Notes under the pieces: model-generated
The model's input: the letters and a program-made list of their open reading frames with translations, nothing else
Told to the model about the DNA's origin: nothing
Database searches by the model: none
Source of the DNA: Janthinobacterium sp. LM6
GTDB lineage: Bacteria; Pseudomonadota; Gammaproteobacteria; Burkholderiales; Burkholderiaceae_D
DNA: 64,000 nt
Direction: 5' to 3'
NCBI RefSeq assembly: GCF_002002885.1
Contig: NZ_CP019510.1
Span: 310,001 to 374,000, forward strand
Shown here: positions 27,201 through 36,262 of the stretch, piece by piece
Position numbering within the stretch: position 1 is the first letter of the stretch
How the letters are laid out: each line of letters starts with the position of its first letter
Position numbers and translations under genes: made by a program

Positions 27201-29268
27201 CATGGTCAAGGGCGAGACCAGCAAGGGCGCGTTAATCGGCACCAACTTCAGCCAGGTAAACAACAGCTTCTGGACCAGTACTGACGGCGTCCCGGGCATC
27301 GGCAGCGGTGGCGGCGCGCAGACGAACGTGCGCGCCTTGAGCGATGCGCAACTGCACTCGAAATCGAGTTTCGATGGCTGGGATATGGCCACGAACGCCG
27401 GCAGCGGCGCCATCTGGCGCATCTATGAAGGCCAGACAGCGCCGTTGCTGCGCAGCTTCCTGACCGCGCTGACAGTCACCTCGGATGCTGTCAGCAAGAC
27501 TTACGATGGCCACAGCTATGCGGGGGGCCTGACCAATGCACGTTACTCGGTCGCTGGCGCTGCCGGCTCCGGGCAAGTCTTTTCCTCAAGCAATAGCCTG
27601 TACGGCGCCATCCGCGATGCCGGCCTCTACAACTCCGTCGGCACCTACCTGTATTCCGGCCAACAAGGGTATGACATCGATCTGCAGGCGGGCGCCCTGA
27701 CGATCAACCGGGCCGTCATCAGTCTGAACGGCACGCGCACCTATGACGGCAGCGCCAGCATGGCGGCCGGTCTGCTGACATTGAGCGGCCTGGTGCAAGG
27801 CGAGAACCTGTTGCTTTCGGGTAACGGTATCCTCGACAACAAAAACGCGGGTGGAAAAAAGACCATGGCCAACGGCACGCTGGCGCTGGCTGACGGCAGC
27901 ACGGGCCAGGCCAGCAACTACACCTTGGAAGGCGGCAGGCACAGCGCCACCGTCAACCGCGCCACGCTGAATGTGCAGGGCGTGGGGGCGGCCAATAAAG
28001 TCTATGACGCCAGCACGGGCGCCACCTTGACCGGCAAGGCCAAGGTGCAGGCGCTGGGCGATGACCAGCTGAACGTGGCCGGAGGCACCGCCCGTTTTGC
28101 CGACAAGAATGCGGGCATGGGCAAGACCGTCACCCTGAGCGGCTTTACCTTGCAGGGCGCGGATGCGGCCAACTATGTGCTGGTGCAGCCGAACAACGTC
28201 ACGGCCGACATCGGCAAGGCCAGCGTGGCAGTGGCCGGCGTGGGCGCGGCAAGCAAAATCTATGACGCCAGCACTGCCGCCACCCTGACGGGCAAGGCCA
28301 CCGTGCAGGCGCTGGGCGGCGACCAGTTGAGCGTGGCCGGCGGCGTCGCCCGCTTTGCCGACAAGAACGCGGGCAAGGGCAAAACCGTCATCGTCGACGG
28401 CTTTGCCTTGCAAGGCGCGGATGCGGCCAACTATGACCTCGTGCAGCCGGGCAAGGTTACGGCCGACATCAGTAAAGCTACTGTCGGCGTGAGCGGCGTG
28501 GGCGCGGCAAATAAAGTGTATGACGCCAGCACGGGCGCCACCCTGACGGGCAAGGCCAGCGTGCAGGCGCTGGGCGGCGATGAACTGCGCGTGGCGGGCG
28601 GCGCTGCCCGCTTTGCCGACAAGCACGCCGGAACAGGCAAAACCGTCATCGTCGACGGCTTTGCCTTGCAAGGCGCGGATGCAGGCAACTATGACCTCGT
28701 GCAACCGGGCAACATCACCGCCGATATCGGCAAGGCCAGCTTGCTGTACACGGCCACCGCCGCCAGCCTGACGGGCGGCCGCACGCCGGAAGGCTTGAGC
28801 GGCAAGGTCAGCGGCCTGCTGGGCGGCGACACCCTGGCCGACGCCACCAGCGGCACCCTGGCCTGGACCAGCCCGGCCACGGCCAGCAGTCCGGCTGGCA
28901 ACTACGCCATCACCGGCAGCGGCCTGGCCTCGGCCGACTATGCCTTCCTGCAAGCCGAGGGCAATGCCGGCGCGCTGACCCTGACGTCGGCAAGCCTGCC
29001 GCCGCCGGCCAGCCTGCCACCGCCGGCCCAGGCAGCCGTGGTGCAACTGCAGGCGCAGGTGCTGGGCAGCTTTGCCGACACGCGTCCCGGCACCTTGGCC
29101 GCCGCGCCCACCATCACCGTCACGCAGACGGACGCCCCGGCCGGCACTGCCGCCGCCAGCAATGCCTTGCCAAACACCAGCATGCAGATCGGCAGCCGCG
29201 GCCCGGCCCTGCAAGTCGTCCTGGGCGGCGTCAAGCTGCCCGCCAACATGCTTAACGTAAATCAATAA
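24283..29268 (+). CDS. TpsA exoprotein: filamentous-haemagglutinin-type with ESPR, GLUG and MBG/YDG repeats
   Basis: The protein has 1661 residues. An extended signal peptide (ESPR; Y-R-L-V-W-S-H-V-L-N-A-W-V-A-V-A-E from residue 11) precedes the hydrophobic core and cleavage near A-Q-A (58). The TPS secretion domain (about 60-300) has N-S-F-N-V-G and I-N-P-N-G-V-L-F-G. A beta-helix follows with at least seven GLUG-type units of the G-G-L-V-G-x-N-x-G-x-I-x-N-S-Y pattern (about 585-700 and 895-980). The C-terminal part has YDG/MBG-type immunoglobulin-like modules, including three 86-residue near-identical repeats, and a Pro-rich tail. It is secreted to the cell surface by the TpsB partner 4 bp downstream; adhesion or biofilm function is inferred. 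Confidence 0.93.
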   Translation: MHRHGSLNHIYRLVWSHVLNAWVAVAETSRGRGKGSRRKLAAAAAAMTALALGGPAQAAPTGGQVVSGTASISQQGDSTTIRQSSQQAALNWNSFNVGAKETVNFVQPSASALAVNRIFDSNGTQILGRVNANGQVYLINPNGVLFGRGAQVNVGGLVASTLDVDSASLGGSKHAFGGQGIGKVVNEGTLRAADGGYVALLGRQVSNQGAISARLGTVALGAGSAATLSFDGARLLQLRIEQSTLNNLAENGGLIRADGGQVLMSAGARDSLLASVVNHTGVIEARSVEQRDGSIILLGGMTAGTTHVSGTLDASAPNGGNGGFIETSAAHVKIGNDVRISTAAAQGRAGTWLIDPVDFTIAASGGDISGAALTANLRNGNVVIQSTQGSHGTAGDVHVNDQVSWSANELTLNAQRNININANLNGSGTASLALEYGQGAAAAGNTAVYQLGNGAQVSLPAGQHFSTKLGADGVRTGYTVITQLGAYRSVTGTDLQGINGKPNGNFVLGADIDASATASAAWNPDWWDAGFVPLGRDAAFGGIFDGLGHSINQLSMMSGSGGGSGLFSVTTKDALIQNVGLNGGRIKTHYYAGGLVGDNKGTIKNSYAALDVIADGFISGGLVARNSGTIVNSYASGAVSSNTQSGGLVGINLGTISNSYATGSVAGKTEIGGLVGANWGAGSVNTSYAAGRLLIADGGTNFGGLIGSNNAPQQISNSFWSIDGTGQATSKGGTGLTDTQMRTASSFTGFNFTTTPGAQGNNWVLVNVDGNLNNAGHGEGGTYPMLASEYSTTIYNAHQLQLMSMALNGSYVLGANIDASATAGGKGVWGKNGFIPVGMANGLSGGIENIFTGSLNGQSHTISGLTIASDFDIVGLFGYADSSSVISNIGLLGGSISGVIHVGALAGFGKGLISNSYSSATVNGRESVGGLLGTNDGNINNSYASGAVSGSTSVGGLIGLNMGSTVENTYATGMVKGETSKGALIGTNFSQVNNSFWTSTDGVPGIGSGGGAQTNVRALSDAQLHSKSSFDGWDMATNAGSGAIWRIYEGQTAPLLRSFLTALTVTSDAVSKTYDGHSYAGGLTNARYSVAGAAGSGQVFSSSNSLYGAIRDAGLYNSVGTYLYSGQQGYDIDLQAGALTINRAVISLNGTRTYDGSASMAAGLLTLSGLVQGENLLLSGNGILDNKNAGGKKTMANGTLALADGSTGQASNYTLEGGRHSATVNRATLNVQGVGAANKVYDASTGATLTGKAKVQALGDDQLNVAGGTARFADKNAGMGKTVTLSGFTLQGADAANYVLVQPNNVTADIGKASVAVAGVGAASKIYDASTAATLTGKATVQALGGDQLSVAGGVARFADKNAGKGKTVIVDGFALQGADAANYDLVQPGKVTADISKATVGVSGVGAANKVYDASTGATLTGKASVQALGGDELRVAGGAARFADKHAGTGKTVIVDGFALQGADAGNYDLVQPGNITADIGKASLLYTATAASLTGGRTPEGLSGKVSGLLGGDTLADATSGTLAWTSPATASSPAGNYAITGSGLASADYAFLQAEGNAGALTLTSASLPPPASLPPPAQAAVVQLQAQVLGSFADTRPGTLAAAPTITVTQTDAPAGTAAASNALPNTSMQIGSRGPALQVVLGGVKLPANMLNVNQ
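27967..28740 (+). repeat. Three tandem 258-bp repeats inside tpsA
   Basis: The marker GTGCAGGCGCTGGG recurs at 28045, 28303 and 28561, giving an exact 258-bp (86-codon) period. Each unit encodes G-V-G-A-A-x-K-x-Y-D-A-S-T ... F-A-D-K-x-A-G ... L-Q-G-A-D-A-x-N-Y. Units 2 and 3 are the closest. The repeats keep frame, so copy number can change by recombination without breaking the protein. Confidence 0.9.
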
Positions 29269-29272
29269 CACC

Positions 29273-30973
29273 ATGACTCATTCCTTGACTCCGCGACACC
29301 TGATGCAACAACCGTTGCTGTCCCTGCTGCTGCTGGCCTTTGCGCCATGCGCCGTAGCACAAACCACCCCGGTCGTGCCCGATGCGGGCGCCATCCTGCG
29401 CCAGTTGCAGCCGGCCACGCCCGCCAATACGGCTCCCGGCGCGCCGGCGCTGCGCATCGAACAGAAAGAGGGCGCGCCGCTGCCCGCCAGCGCGCCATTT
29501 CTCGTCACGCAAATCGACATCGCCGGCAACAGCGCATTCGACACGGCCACCTTGCAGGCGCTCGTCGCCAGCGCCCATGGCACGACCTTATCCCTGGAGC
29601 AACTGGGAGAACTGGCGGCCCGCATCACCAGCTACTACCGCGCCCATGGCTATCCGCTGGCGCGCGCCATCGTGCCCGCCCAAACCATCCGCCAGGGCAT
29701 CGTGCGCATCGACGTGCTCGAGGCGCGCTACGGCAAGGTGGGCATCGACAACCGCAGCGATGTCAGCGACGCCTTGCTGAACGCCACGCTGGCGCCGCTG
29801 CAAACAGGCCAGACCATCAGCCAGGCAGAACTCGACCGCAGCTTGCTGTTGCTGTCCGACATACCGAATGTCGCCATCACGGCCACGCTCACGCCCGGCG
29901 CCGAAGTGGGCGGCTCCGACCTGCTGGTCGATGCCTGGTCCGGTCCGCGCATGGCCGGCGCTGCCTTCCTCGACAACAATGGCAACCGCTACACGGGCCG
30001 CGCCCGCCTTGGCGCCACCGTGTACCTGTACAACCCGCTGCACCAGGGCGACGTGGCCAGCGCCAGCGTGCTCAGCTCGGGCAAGAGCATGTCGTATGCG
30101 CGTCTCGGCTATGATTTGCTGCTGAACGGCGCCGGCACGCGCGCCGGGGTGGCCATGTCCGCCCTGCGCTACCGCCTGGAAGGCGCCATGCGCCCGCTGC
30201 ATGCACATGGCACGGCCCAGGTCGCCAGTGCCTGGCTGCGCCATCCGCTGCTGCGCAGCCGCGATGCGAACATGTCGATCCAGCTGCAATATGACCAGGT
30301 GCACCTGCGCGACCGCATCGACGCCAGCGCCATGCGCAGCGACCGCCGCCTGGACAACCTGAGCGCCACCCTGGGCGGCGACGTGCGCGATGCCGCCTTC
30401 GCTGGCGCCATCACCAGCTGGAGCGTGGCCGCGACGGCTGGCAAGCTCGATATCAGCGACCCGCTGACGCGCCTGAACGACGCCTTCAGCGCCCGCAGCC
30501 ATGGCAATTTTGCGAAATGGAACGTCAACCTGTCGCGCCTGCAAAACCTGGACCAGCGCAACGCCGTGTACCTGGCCTTCGCGGGACAGTGGGCGGACAG
30601 CAATCTCGATTCCTCCGAAAAGATGAGCGTGGGAGGCCCGTACACGGTGCGCGCGTATGACGTGGGCGCGGCAGCTGGCGACCTCGGCTATTTCGGCAGC
30701 GCGGAATGGCGGCATGAACTGAGCGCCAGCGATGCGGGGCAATGGCAAGCCGTGGCCTTCGTCGACAGCGCGCGCGTGACGGTGAACCAGCAGCGCTGGA
30801 CGCCGGGCCCGAACAGCGCGCGCCTGCACGGTGCCGGACTGGGCGTGAACTGGGCGGGCGGGCAGCAGTGGAATGCCCGCGCCTACGTCGCCAAGCCCAT
30901 CGGCGGCACGCCAGTCCTGCTGGCGTCGCGCAGTTCGGCCCGCCTGTGGGTCGAACTGAATCGCCGCTTCTGA
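29273..30973 (+). CDS. TpsB outer-membrane transporter (ShlB/FhaC/HecB family)
   Basis: The protein has 566 residues. A signal peptide (about 1-30, ending A-V-A-Q) is followed by a Pro/Ala-rich stretch. Two POTRA domains (about 75-225) contain Y-Y-R-A-H-G-Y-P-L-A-R-A, the typical POTRA2 signature. A 16-strand Omp85-type barrel follows and ends N-R-R-F with a C-terminal Phe, as needed for BAM recognition. V-G-G-P-Y-T-V-R-A-Y-D near 455 is the conserved VRGY-like motif of the L6 loop, here V-R-A-Y. It exports the TpsA protein encoded 4 bp upstream; the two form one operon. Confidence 0.94.
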   Translation: MTHSLTPRHLMQQPLLSLLLLAFAPCAVAQTTPVVPDAGAILRQLQPATPANTAPGAPALRIEQKEGAPLPASAPFLVTQIDIAGNSAFDTATLQALVASAHGTTLSLEQLGELAARITSYYRAHGYPLARAIVPAQTIRQGIVRIDVLEARYGKVGIDNRSDVSDALLNATLAPLQTGQTISQAELDRSLLLLSDIPNVAITATLTPGAEVGGSDLLVDAWSGPRMAGAAFLDNNGNRYTGRARLGATVYLYNPLHQGDVASASVLSSGKSMSYARLGYDLLLNGAGTRAGVAMSALRYRLEGAMRPLHAHGTAQVASAWLRHPLLRSRDANMSIQLQYDQVHLRDRIDASAMRSDRRLDNLSATLGGDVRDAAFAGAITSWSVAATAGKLDISDPLTRLNDAFSARSHGNFAKWNVNLSRLQNLDQRNAVYLAFAGQWADSNLDSSEKMSVGGPYTVRAYDVGAAAGDLGYFGSAEWRHELSASDAGQWQAVAFVDSARVTVNQQRWTPGPNSARLHGAGLGVNWAGGQQWNARAYVAKPIGGTPVLLASRSSARLWVELNRRF

Positions 30974-30980
30974 TGCGGCG

Positions 30981-31013
30981 GCAACAGCCGGAAGCCCGAC
31001 TTTCGGCTGTTGC
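30981..31013 (+). terminator. Hairpin after tpsB
   Basis: GCAACAGCCG and CGGCTGTTGC form a perfect 10-bp stem around a 13-base loop, 7 bp after the tpsB stop. Only a short T-poor tail follows. Confidence 0.6.
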
Positions 31014-31030
31014 TTGATCCAACGCAAGAG

Positions 31031-31352
31031 TTACCCACCAGCTATCCACCGTCTGTGCACGGTTTTTCCACAGGCTTACCCACAGCGATATCCTGAAAGT
31101 GGGTGACAAATATGCAGTTATCCCCACTTGTACCCACGCTATCCAGCGCTTATCCGCAGACTTACGCACAGAGTTATCCACAATCCGCAGAAAAAGGGGA
31201 TTACATCGCTGGCAAACCGCTGGAATCAGCGGAAAAGGCAGCGACAAGCGCATGGCGGGCCAGATTGAAAAACTTGCCAACAGCTTATGCGCAGGCTTGC
31301 ACACAGGCTTATGCGCCACTTGTGCAGTGGCTTGCCCACAGAGTTATCCACA
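31031..31352 (+). repeat. Gene-free stretch with a second array of DnaA-box-like 9-mers
   Basis: No gene is seen between tpsB and glmU. The stretch is filled with direct-orientation variants of TTATCCACA: TTACCCACC 31031, CTATCCACC, TTTTCCACA, TTACCCACA, TTATCCCCA, TTATCCGCA, TTACGCACA, a perfect copy at 31174-31182, TTATGCGCA, TTGCACACA, TTGCCCACA and a second perfect copy at 31344-31352. The density is far above chance and all copies share one orientation. The role is unknown. Confidence 0.65.
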
Positions 31353-31354
31353 TA

Positions 31355-31382
31355 CAAAAAAGGCAGGCCATGCGGCCTGCCT
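31355..31382 (-). terminator. Rho-independent terminator of glmU
   Basis: On the minus strand AGGCAGGCC-GCAT-GGCCTGCCT is a 9-bp stem followed by six T residues (A-run 31355-31360 on the plus strand), 25 bp beyond the glmU stop. Confidence 0.85.
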
Positions 31383-31406
31383 GTGTGCAAGGGCTGACTG
31401 CGCCGC

Positions 31407-32783
31407 TTACTTCTTGATTTTCACGGGGCGCGTCCAGCCATCGATGGTCACCTGGCGCGCGCGCGATACCGTCAGCTTGCCGGCCGGCGCATCTTTCGAC
31501 AAGGTCGTGCCGGCGCCCAGGGTGGCGCCCTTGCCGACGGTGACGGGGGCGATCAGCTGGCTGTCGCTGCCGATGAAGGCATCGTCTTCAATGACCGTGC
31601 GGAACTTGTTCACGCCATCGTAGTTGCAGGTGATCGTGCCGGCGCCGATGTTGACCTTCGAGCCGATGGTGGCGTCGCCGATGTAAGCCAGGTGGTTGGC
31701 CTTGCTGTGGGCGGCGATCTGGCTGTTTTTCACTTCGACGAAGTTACCGATATGCACGTCTTTCGCCAGGACTGTGCCCGGGCGCAGGCGCGCGTAGGGG
31801 CCGATGATGGAAGCGGCGCCGACGATGGCGTCCTCGATATGGCAGAAGGGCTTGATGTGCGCGCCAGCCGCCACCGTGGCGTTGATGAAGACGTTGTTGG
31901 CGCCCACGCGCACGCCGTCGCCCAGTTCCACGCGGCCTTCGAACACGCAGCCCACGTCGATGGTGACATCGCGGCCGCAAATGAGTTCGCCGCGCACGTC
32001 GATGCGGGCCGGATCGAGCAGGGTCACGCCCCGTTCCAGCAGCGCTTGCGCGATATTGTTCTGGTGGATGCGTTCCAGCTGGGCCAGCTGCACCTTGCTG
32101 TTGACGCCCGCCACTTCCCACACGGCAGCCGGGTGGGCCGAAGTGACGGCCACGCCATCGGCGACGGCCTGGGCGACGATATCGGTCAGATAGTATTCCC
32201 CTTGGGCATTATCATTCGACAAGGCCGACAACCATTGCTTGAGCTGCACGGTGGGCGCGACCATGATGCCGCTGTTGATCTCGCGGATGGCGCGCTCGGC
32301 GGGCGTGGCATCCTTTTCCTCGACGATGCGCACGATGGCGCCGTTGTCGCGCACGATGCGGCCCAGGCCGAACGGGTCGTCCTGTTCCACGGTCAGGATG
32401 GCCAGTTTATCGTTGCCGGCCGCCTGCACCAGCTGCTGCAGGGAAGCGGCGCTGGTCAGCGGCACGTCGCCGTACAGGATCAGGGTCGGCACGCTGTCAT
32501 CCAGCAAAGGCAGCGCTTGCTGGACGGCATGGCCGGTGCCCAGCTGCTGCGCCTGCTCGGCGGCGTCGATCTGCACGCCATGGTTCACCTTGTAGCCGTC
32601 AAGCAACTTCAGCACCGCTGCGCCCCCATGCCCGTAAATCACGCATAATCGGGACGGCGCCAGGCCGCGCGCCGTGTCGATGACGTGCGACAACAGCGGC
32701 TTGCCCGCCAACGGGTGCAATACCTTGGGCAGTGCCGACTGCATACGTTTGCCCATACCGGCAGCGAGAATGACAACGTTCAT
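31407..32783 (-). CDS. glmU: Bifunctional UDP-GlcNAc pyrophosphorylase / GlcN-1-P acetyltransferase
   Basis: The protein has 458 residues with start ATG 32783. The uridyltransferase domain (about 1-230) opens with [11 protein letters not shown], and Y-G-D-V-P-L is the metal/nucleotide site. The left-handed beta-helix acetyltransferase domain (about 250-458) contains [11 protein letters not shown] and [11 protein letters not shown]. It makes UDP-N-acetylglucosamine for peptidoglycan and LPS. It is divergent from the DUF6279 lipoprotein gene with only a 25-bp gap, so the two promoters must overlap coding sequence. Confidence 0.97.
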   Translation of the reverse strand: MNVVILAAGMGKRMQSALPKVLHPLAGKPLLSHVIDTARGLAPSRLCVIYGHGGAAVLKLLDGYKVNHGVQIDAAEQAQQLGTGHAVQQALPLLDDSVPTLILYGDVPLTSAASLQQLVQAAGNDKLAILTVEQDDPFGLGRIVRDNGAIVRIVEEKDATPAERAIREINSGIMVAPTVQLKQWLSALSNDNAQGEYYLTDIVAQAVADGVAVTSAHPAAVWEVAGVNSKVQLAQLERIHQNNIAQALLERGVTLLDPARIDVRGELICGRDVTIDVGCVFEGRVELGDGVRVGANNVFINATVAAGAHIKPFCHIEDAIVGAASIIGPYARLRPGTVLAKDVHIGNFVEVKNSQIAAHSKANHLAYIGDATIGSKVNIGAGTITCNYDGVNKFRTVIEDDAFIGSDSQLIAPVTVGKGATLGAGTTLSKDAPAGKLTVSRARQVTIDGWTRPVKIKK

Positions 32784-32808
32784 AGACCGTCTTTTATAAG
32801 TTAAGAAT

Positions 32809-33714
32809 ATGAAAAAGTTTAACACGCAGGCCCCGTCTTCCCCGTCTTCCAGCCGCTTTATGTATGCCTTACTGGCCATCCTGCTCGTCGTCATGGCCGG
32901 TTGCAGCGGCTTGCGCCTGGCCTACAACAATGGCGATACCGTGCTGTACTGGTGGCTGAACGCGTATGTCGACCTGGACCGCGACCAGAAGGGCTGGGTG
33001 CGCGACGATATCGACAAGCTGTTCGACTGGCACCGCAAGACGCAATTGAAGGATTACGTGGAAATCCTGCGCACGGGCCAGAAGCAGTTGCAAGGCAATG
33101 CCACGCAGGCGGACTTGATGGCGGATTACAGCGAGATCAAGCAGCGCACCCAGGCGCTGTTGCTGAAGGCGGCGCCCGAGCTGGCCGACCTGGCGCGCTC
33201 GCTCAAGCCCGAGCAAATCGCGCAGATGGAAAAGAAGTTCAAGTCGAACAATGACGATTACCGCAAGAAATACCTGAGCGGCGACCAGGAGAAGCGCCAG
33301 AAACTGCGCTACAAGAAAGCCATGGAGCAATTCGAACTGTGGTTCGGCAGCTTCAGCAGCGAGCAGGAAGCGATCATCCGCAAGGCGTCCGACGCGCGTC
33401 CGCTGAACAATGAGATCTGGCTCGACGAACGCATGCGGCGCCAGCAGAATGTGTTGAGCCTGGTCAAGAAAGTTCACCAGGAAAAGCTCGGCAAGGACGC
33501 CAGCGTGAGCCTGATCAACACCCTGATCAAGGACAGTTTCGAGCGCCTCGAACATTCCGAACGCAAGGCCTTTTTTGATGCCTACGAAAGCAGCACGGCG
33601 CAGATGGTCTTGACGGTCATCAAGATCGCCACGCCGGCGCAAAAAACCCATGCCGTCAAGCGCATGCAGGGCTGGATCGACGATTTCAATTCCCTGACCA
33701 CGCAAGCCAAATAG
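32809..33714 (+). CDS. DUF6279 family lipoprotein
   Basis: The protein has 301 residues. A signal peptide ends in a lipobox (V-V-M-A-G-C at about 28-33), predicting an acylated mature N-terminus. The early [22 protein letters not shown] stretch is the hallmark of DUF6279. The rest is highly charged and alpha-helical, with many K/E/Q residues. The family role is unknown. An in-frame ATG at 32860 is possible, but it would remove the positively charged n-region. Confidence 0.82.
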   Translation: MKKFNTQAPSSPSSSRFMYALLAILLVVMAGCSGLRLAYNNGDTVLYWWLNAYVDLDRDQKGWVRDDIDKLFDWHRKTQLKDYVEILRTGQKQLQGNATQADLMADYSEIKQRTQALLLKAAPELADLARSLKPEQIAQMEKKFKSNNDDYRKKYLSGDQEKRQKLRYKKAMEQFELWFGSFSSEQEAIIRKASDARPLNNEIWLDERMRRQQNVLSLVKKVHQEKLGKDASVSLINTLIKDSFERLEHSERKAFFDAYESSTAQMVLTVIKIATPAQKTHAVKRMQGWIDDFNSLTTQAK

Positions 33715-33780
33715 ACAGGCAGCGCCAGCAGGGGGGAGGGGGCCATATGCTATAGTGGCCGCCACCAAATTGAAGAAATG

Positions 33781-33916
33781 AAACGCCTAACAAAACCGTA
33801 GCGAGCGGCAGTGAGTTGTGGCTAAGAAGCGCAGCTGTGCGAATGCACGGGGCCGCCGAGGCAGTGAGCATCGCAGGCCGCAAATCGCGACGCGCAGTAG
33901 GTTTTGTTAGGTGTTT
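33781..33916 (+). repeat. Palindromic leader element covering the rsmD ribosome-binding site
   Basis: The arms AAACGCCTAACAAAACC (33781-33797) and GGTTTTGTTAGGTGTTT (33900-33916) pair over 17 bp with one G-U pair, enclosing about 100 nt of GC-rich sequence. The right arm contains TTAGGTG, the only Shine-Dalgarno-like sequence for rsmD (ATG 33920), so folding would hide it. It may be a structured leader, a small RNA or a dispersed extragenic palindrome. Confidence 0.6.
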
Positions 33917-33919
33917 TAA

Positions 33920-34585
33920 ATGCCCATGCAAAAGAAAATTAAAAAACCCGCCAAAGTCCCCGTCCACCACGCGCCGCCACCGAACCAGGTGCGCATCATC
34001 GGCGGCCAGTGGAAGCGCTCCGTACTGCCTGTTTTGCAGGCACTGGGCTTGCGCCCGACACCGGACCGCGTGCGCGAAACCGTGTTCAACTGGATCAACC
34101 ACTTGCGCGACGGCGACTGGGCCAATGCCCAGGTGCTGGACCTGTTCGCCGGCAGCGGCGCACTCGGCTTCGAGGCGGCCAGCCGCGGCGCGGCGTCCGT
34201 CACCATGGTCGACACCCATACGCCCGTGATCCGCCAGCTGGAAGAAAACAAGGTGAAATTGCGCGCCGATAATGTCCAGCTGCTGCGCGGCGACGCCTTG
34301 CTGACGGCGCAAGGCCTGGCATCGCGCGGCCAGCGTTACGACCTGATCTTCCTCGATCCGCCCTACCAGCAGGATTTCCTGGCGAAAGTGTTGCCGCTGT
34401 GCGCCAACCTGCTCAAGGAAGGCGGCATGGTGTATGCGGAATCGGGCTTGCCGCTGGTCTTCGATGCAACCAGCGCCCTGGAAAAACCGGAGTGGATGGC
34501 GCCGTGGGAAGTCATCCGCGCCGACAAGGCGGGCACCGTTTATTATCATTTGCTAACTTACAACAAAATGCCGGCTACTGCCTGA
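33920..34585 (+). CDS. rsmD: 16S rRNA (guanine(966)-N(2))-methyltransferase
   Basis: The protein has 221 residues. A Lys-rich N-terminal tail is followed by R-I-I-G-G-Q-W-K-R and R-P-T-P-D-R-V-R-E-T-V-F-N-W, the RsmD signature. The SAM site is D-L-F-A-G-S-G-A-L-G-F-E near 80, and the catalytic tetrad is D-P-P-Y near 150. It methylates G966 of 16S rRNA on assembled 30S subunits. It precedes coaD, the conserved rsmD-coaD order of proteobacteria. ATG 33926 is an alternative start. Confidence 0.94.
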   Translation: MPMQKKIKKPAKVPVHHAPPPNQVRIIGGQWKRSVLPVLQALGLRPTPDRVRETVFNWINHLRDGDWANAQVLDLFAGSGALGFEAASRGAASVTMVDTHTPVIRQLEENKVKLRADNVQLLRGDALLTAQGLASRGQRYDLIFLDPPYQQDFLAKVLPLCANLLKEGGMVYAESGLPLVFDATSALEKPEWMAPWEVIRADKAGTVYYHLLTYNKMPATA

Positions 34586-34661
34586 ATCTGCCTATAAATG
34601 AGGCAAAAAAGCTCCCTGGCCCGAGGCGCAGCACCAAGGTGCTCACCAATTTCAGGCATAA

Positions 34662-35195
<534 letters not shown>

Positions 35196-35209
35196 GTAAG
35201 AGTGAAATC

Positions 35210-35476
35210 ATGGCATTACTGATCACCGACGAATGCATCAATTGCGACATTTGCGAGCCCGAGTGCCCGAATGACGCGATCTACATGGGCGCGGAAATCT
35301 ACGAAATCGATCCCAACAAGTGCACCGAATGCGTGGGCCACTTTGACGAGCCGCAATGCCAGCAAGTGTGCCCCGTCAGCTGCATCCCCTTCAATCCCGC
35401 CTGGCGCGAAAGCCCGGAGCAATTGATGGCCAAGTACGAACGCCTGCAGGCGGAACTGCCCGCCGCCAAAGCCTAA
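35210..35476 (+). CDS. YfhL-type 2[4Fe-4S] ferredoxin
   Basis: The protein has 88 residues. Cluster ligands are C9-x2-C12-x2-C15-x3-C19 and a second group C38-x2-C41-x8-C50-x3-C54 with the longer spacing of the YfhL/Alvin ferredoxin class, which has unusually low potentials. A C-terminal helix (about 65-85) is also typical. It lies 14 bp after coaD, an arrangement common in betaproteobacteria. The electron partner is unknown. Confidence 0.93.
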   Translation: MALLITDECINCDICEPECPNDAIYMGAEIYEIDPNKCTECVGHFDEPQCQQVCPVSCIPFNPAWRESPEQLMAKYERLQAELPAAKA

Positions 35477-35553
35477 GCTTTTCTTCCGCGCCACTTCCGG
35501 GCCACGTCTGCGTGGCGCCAGCTTCTGCCAACTGTTCTACACTGTGTGCTGAC

Positions 35554-35562
35554 TTATCCACA
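35554..35562 (+). other. Isolated perfect DnaA box
   Basis: TTATCCACA lies 26 bp before the start of the chalcone-isomerase-like gene, overlapping its likely promoter. DnaA could influence that gene, but a single box may be chance. Confidence 0.4.
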
Positions 35563-35588
35563 GCCCATGGTTTCCACGGAGGTAGAAG

Positions 35589-36197
35589 ATGCAAATAAGC
35601 ACATCCCGTTTGGGCCGCTCCCTGGCCACCGCCTGCCTGTGCGCCACCCTGTGCGCCGCCGTGGCACAACCGGCGCTCGCCGTCGAGGTGGGCGGCGTCA
35701 AGCTGGACGACACGGTGCAGCTGGCCAGCCGCGAATTAAAACTCAACGGCGCCGGCGTACGCTACAAGGTCATCTTCAAGGTGTACACGATCGCGCTGTA
35801 CCTGCCGGAAAAGAAAACCCAGCTGGCCGACATCCTGGCGCTGCCCGGGCCGCGCCGTCTGGAAATCGTCATGCTGCGCGACATCACTTCGGACGAGCTG
35901 GGTCTAGCCTTCATGCAGGGCTTGAAGCGCAGCTCCGACCAGGCCGACCGCACGCGCCTGCTGAGCCAGACGATGCAGTTCGGCGCCATGTTCGAAATGG
36001 TGCCCGGCCTGAAGAAGGGCGACATTCTCACCGTGGACTGGCTGCCGGAAGAGGGAACGTTGTGCAAACTGAACGGCAAACAGGTGGGCGACACGGTGCC
36101 GGACCTGGCTTTTTATAATGCACTGCTGAAAATCTGGATCGGCGCCCATCCGGCCGACACCATGTTGCGCGCGCATTTGCTGGGCGACATGGCGTAA
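35589..36197 (+). CDS. Chalcone isomerase-like periplasmic protein
   Basis: The protein has 202 residues. A signal peptide (about 1-31, A-L-A) is followed by a CHI-fold domain: V-G-G-V-K-L-D-D-T-V-Q near 33, G-A-G-V-R-Y-K-V-I-F-K-V-Y-T-I-A-L-Y-L near 55 and L-K-K-G-D-I-L-T-V-D-W near 140. Bacterial members of this fold (chalcone_3 type) are not flavonoid enzymes; lipid binding is proposed for relatives. A GGAGG-like sequence precedes ATG 35589. Function is unknown. Confidence 0.85.
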   Translation: MQISTSRLGRSLATACLCATLCAAVAQPALAVEVGGVKLDDTVQLASRELKLNGAGVRYKVIFKVYTIALYLPEKKTQLADILALPGPRRLEIVMLRDITSDELGLAFMQGLKRSSDQADRTRLLSQTMQFGAMFEMVPGLKKGDILTVDWLPEEGTLCKLNGKQVGDTVPDLAFYNALLKIWIGAHPADTMLRAHLLGDMA

Positions 36198-36215
36198 TCG
36201 GCTGGCGGCAGGCGT

Positions 36216-36240
36216 AAAAAAAGCCGGCGCAGGCCGGCTT
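36216..36240 (-). terminator. Terminator between convergent genes
   Basis: AAGCCGGC-GCAG-GCCGGCTT is an 8-bp stem. The A-run at 36216-36222 is a T-run on the minus strand, so the element best serves the small membrane protein gene at 36263-36568. Confidence 0.8.
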
Positions 36241-36262
36241 GTCATCTGCAACAGTTGCTCGC

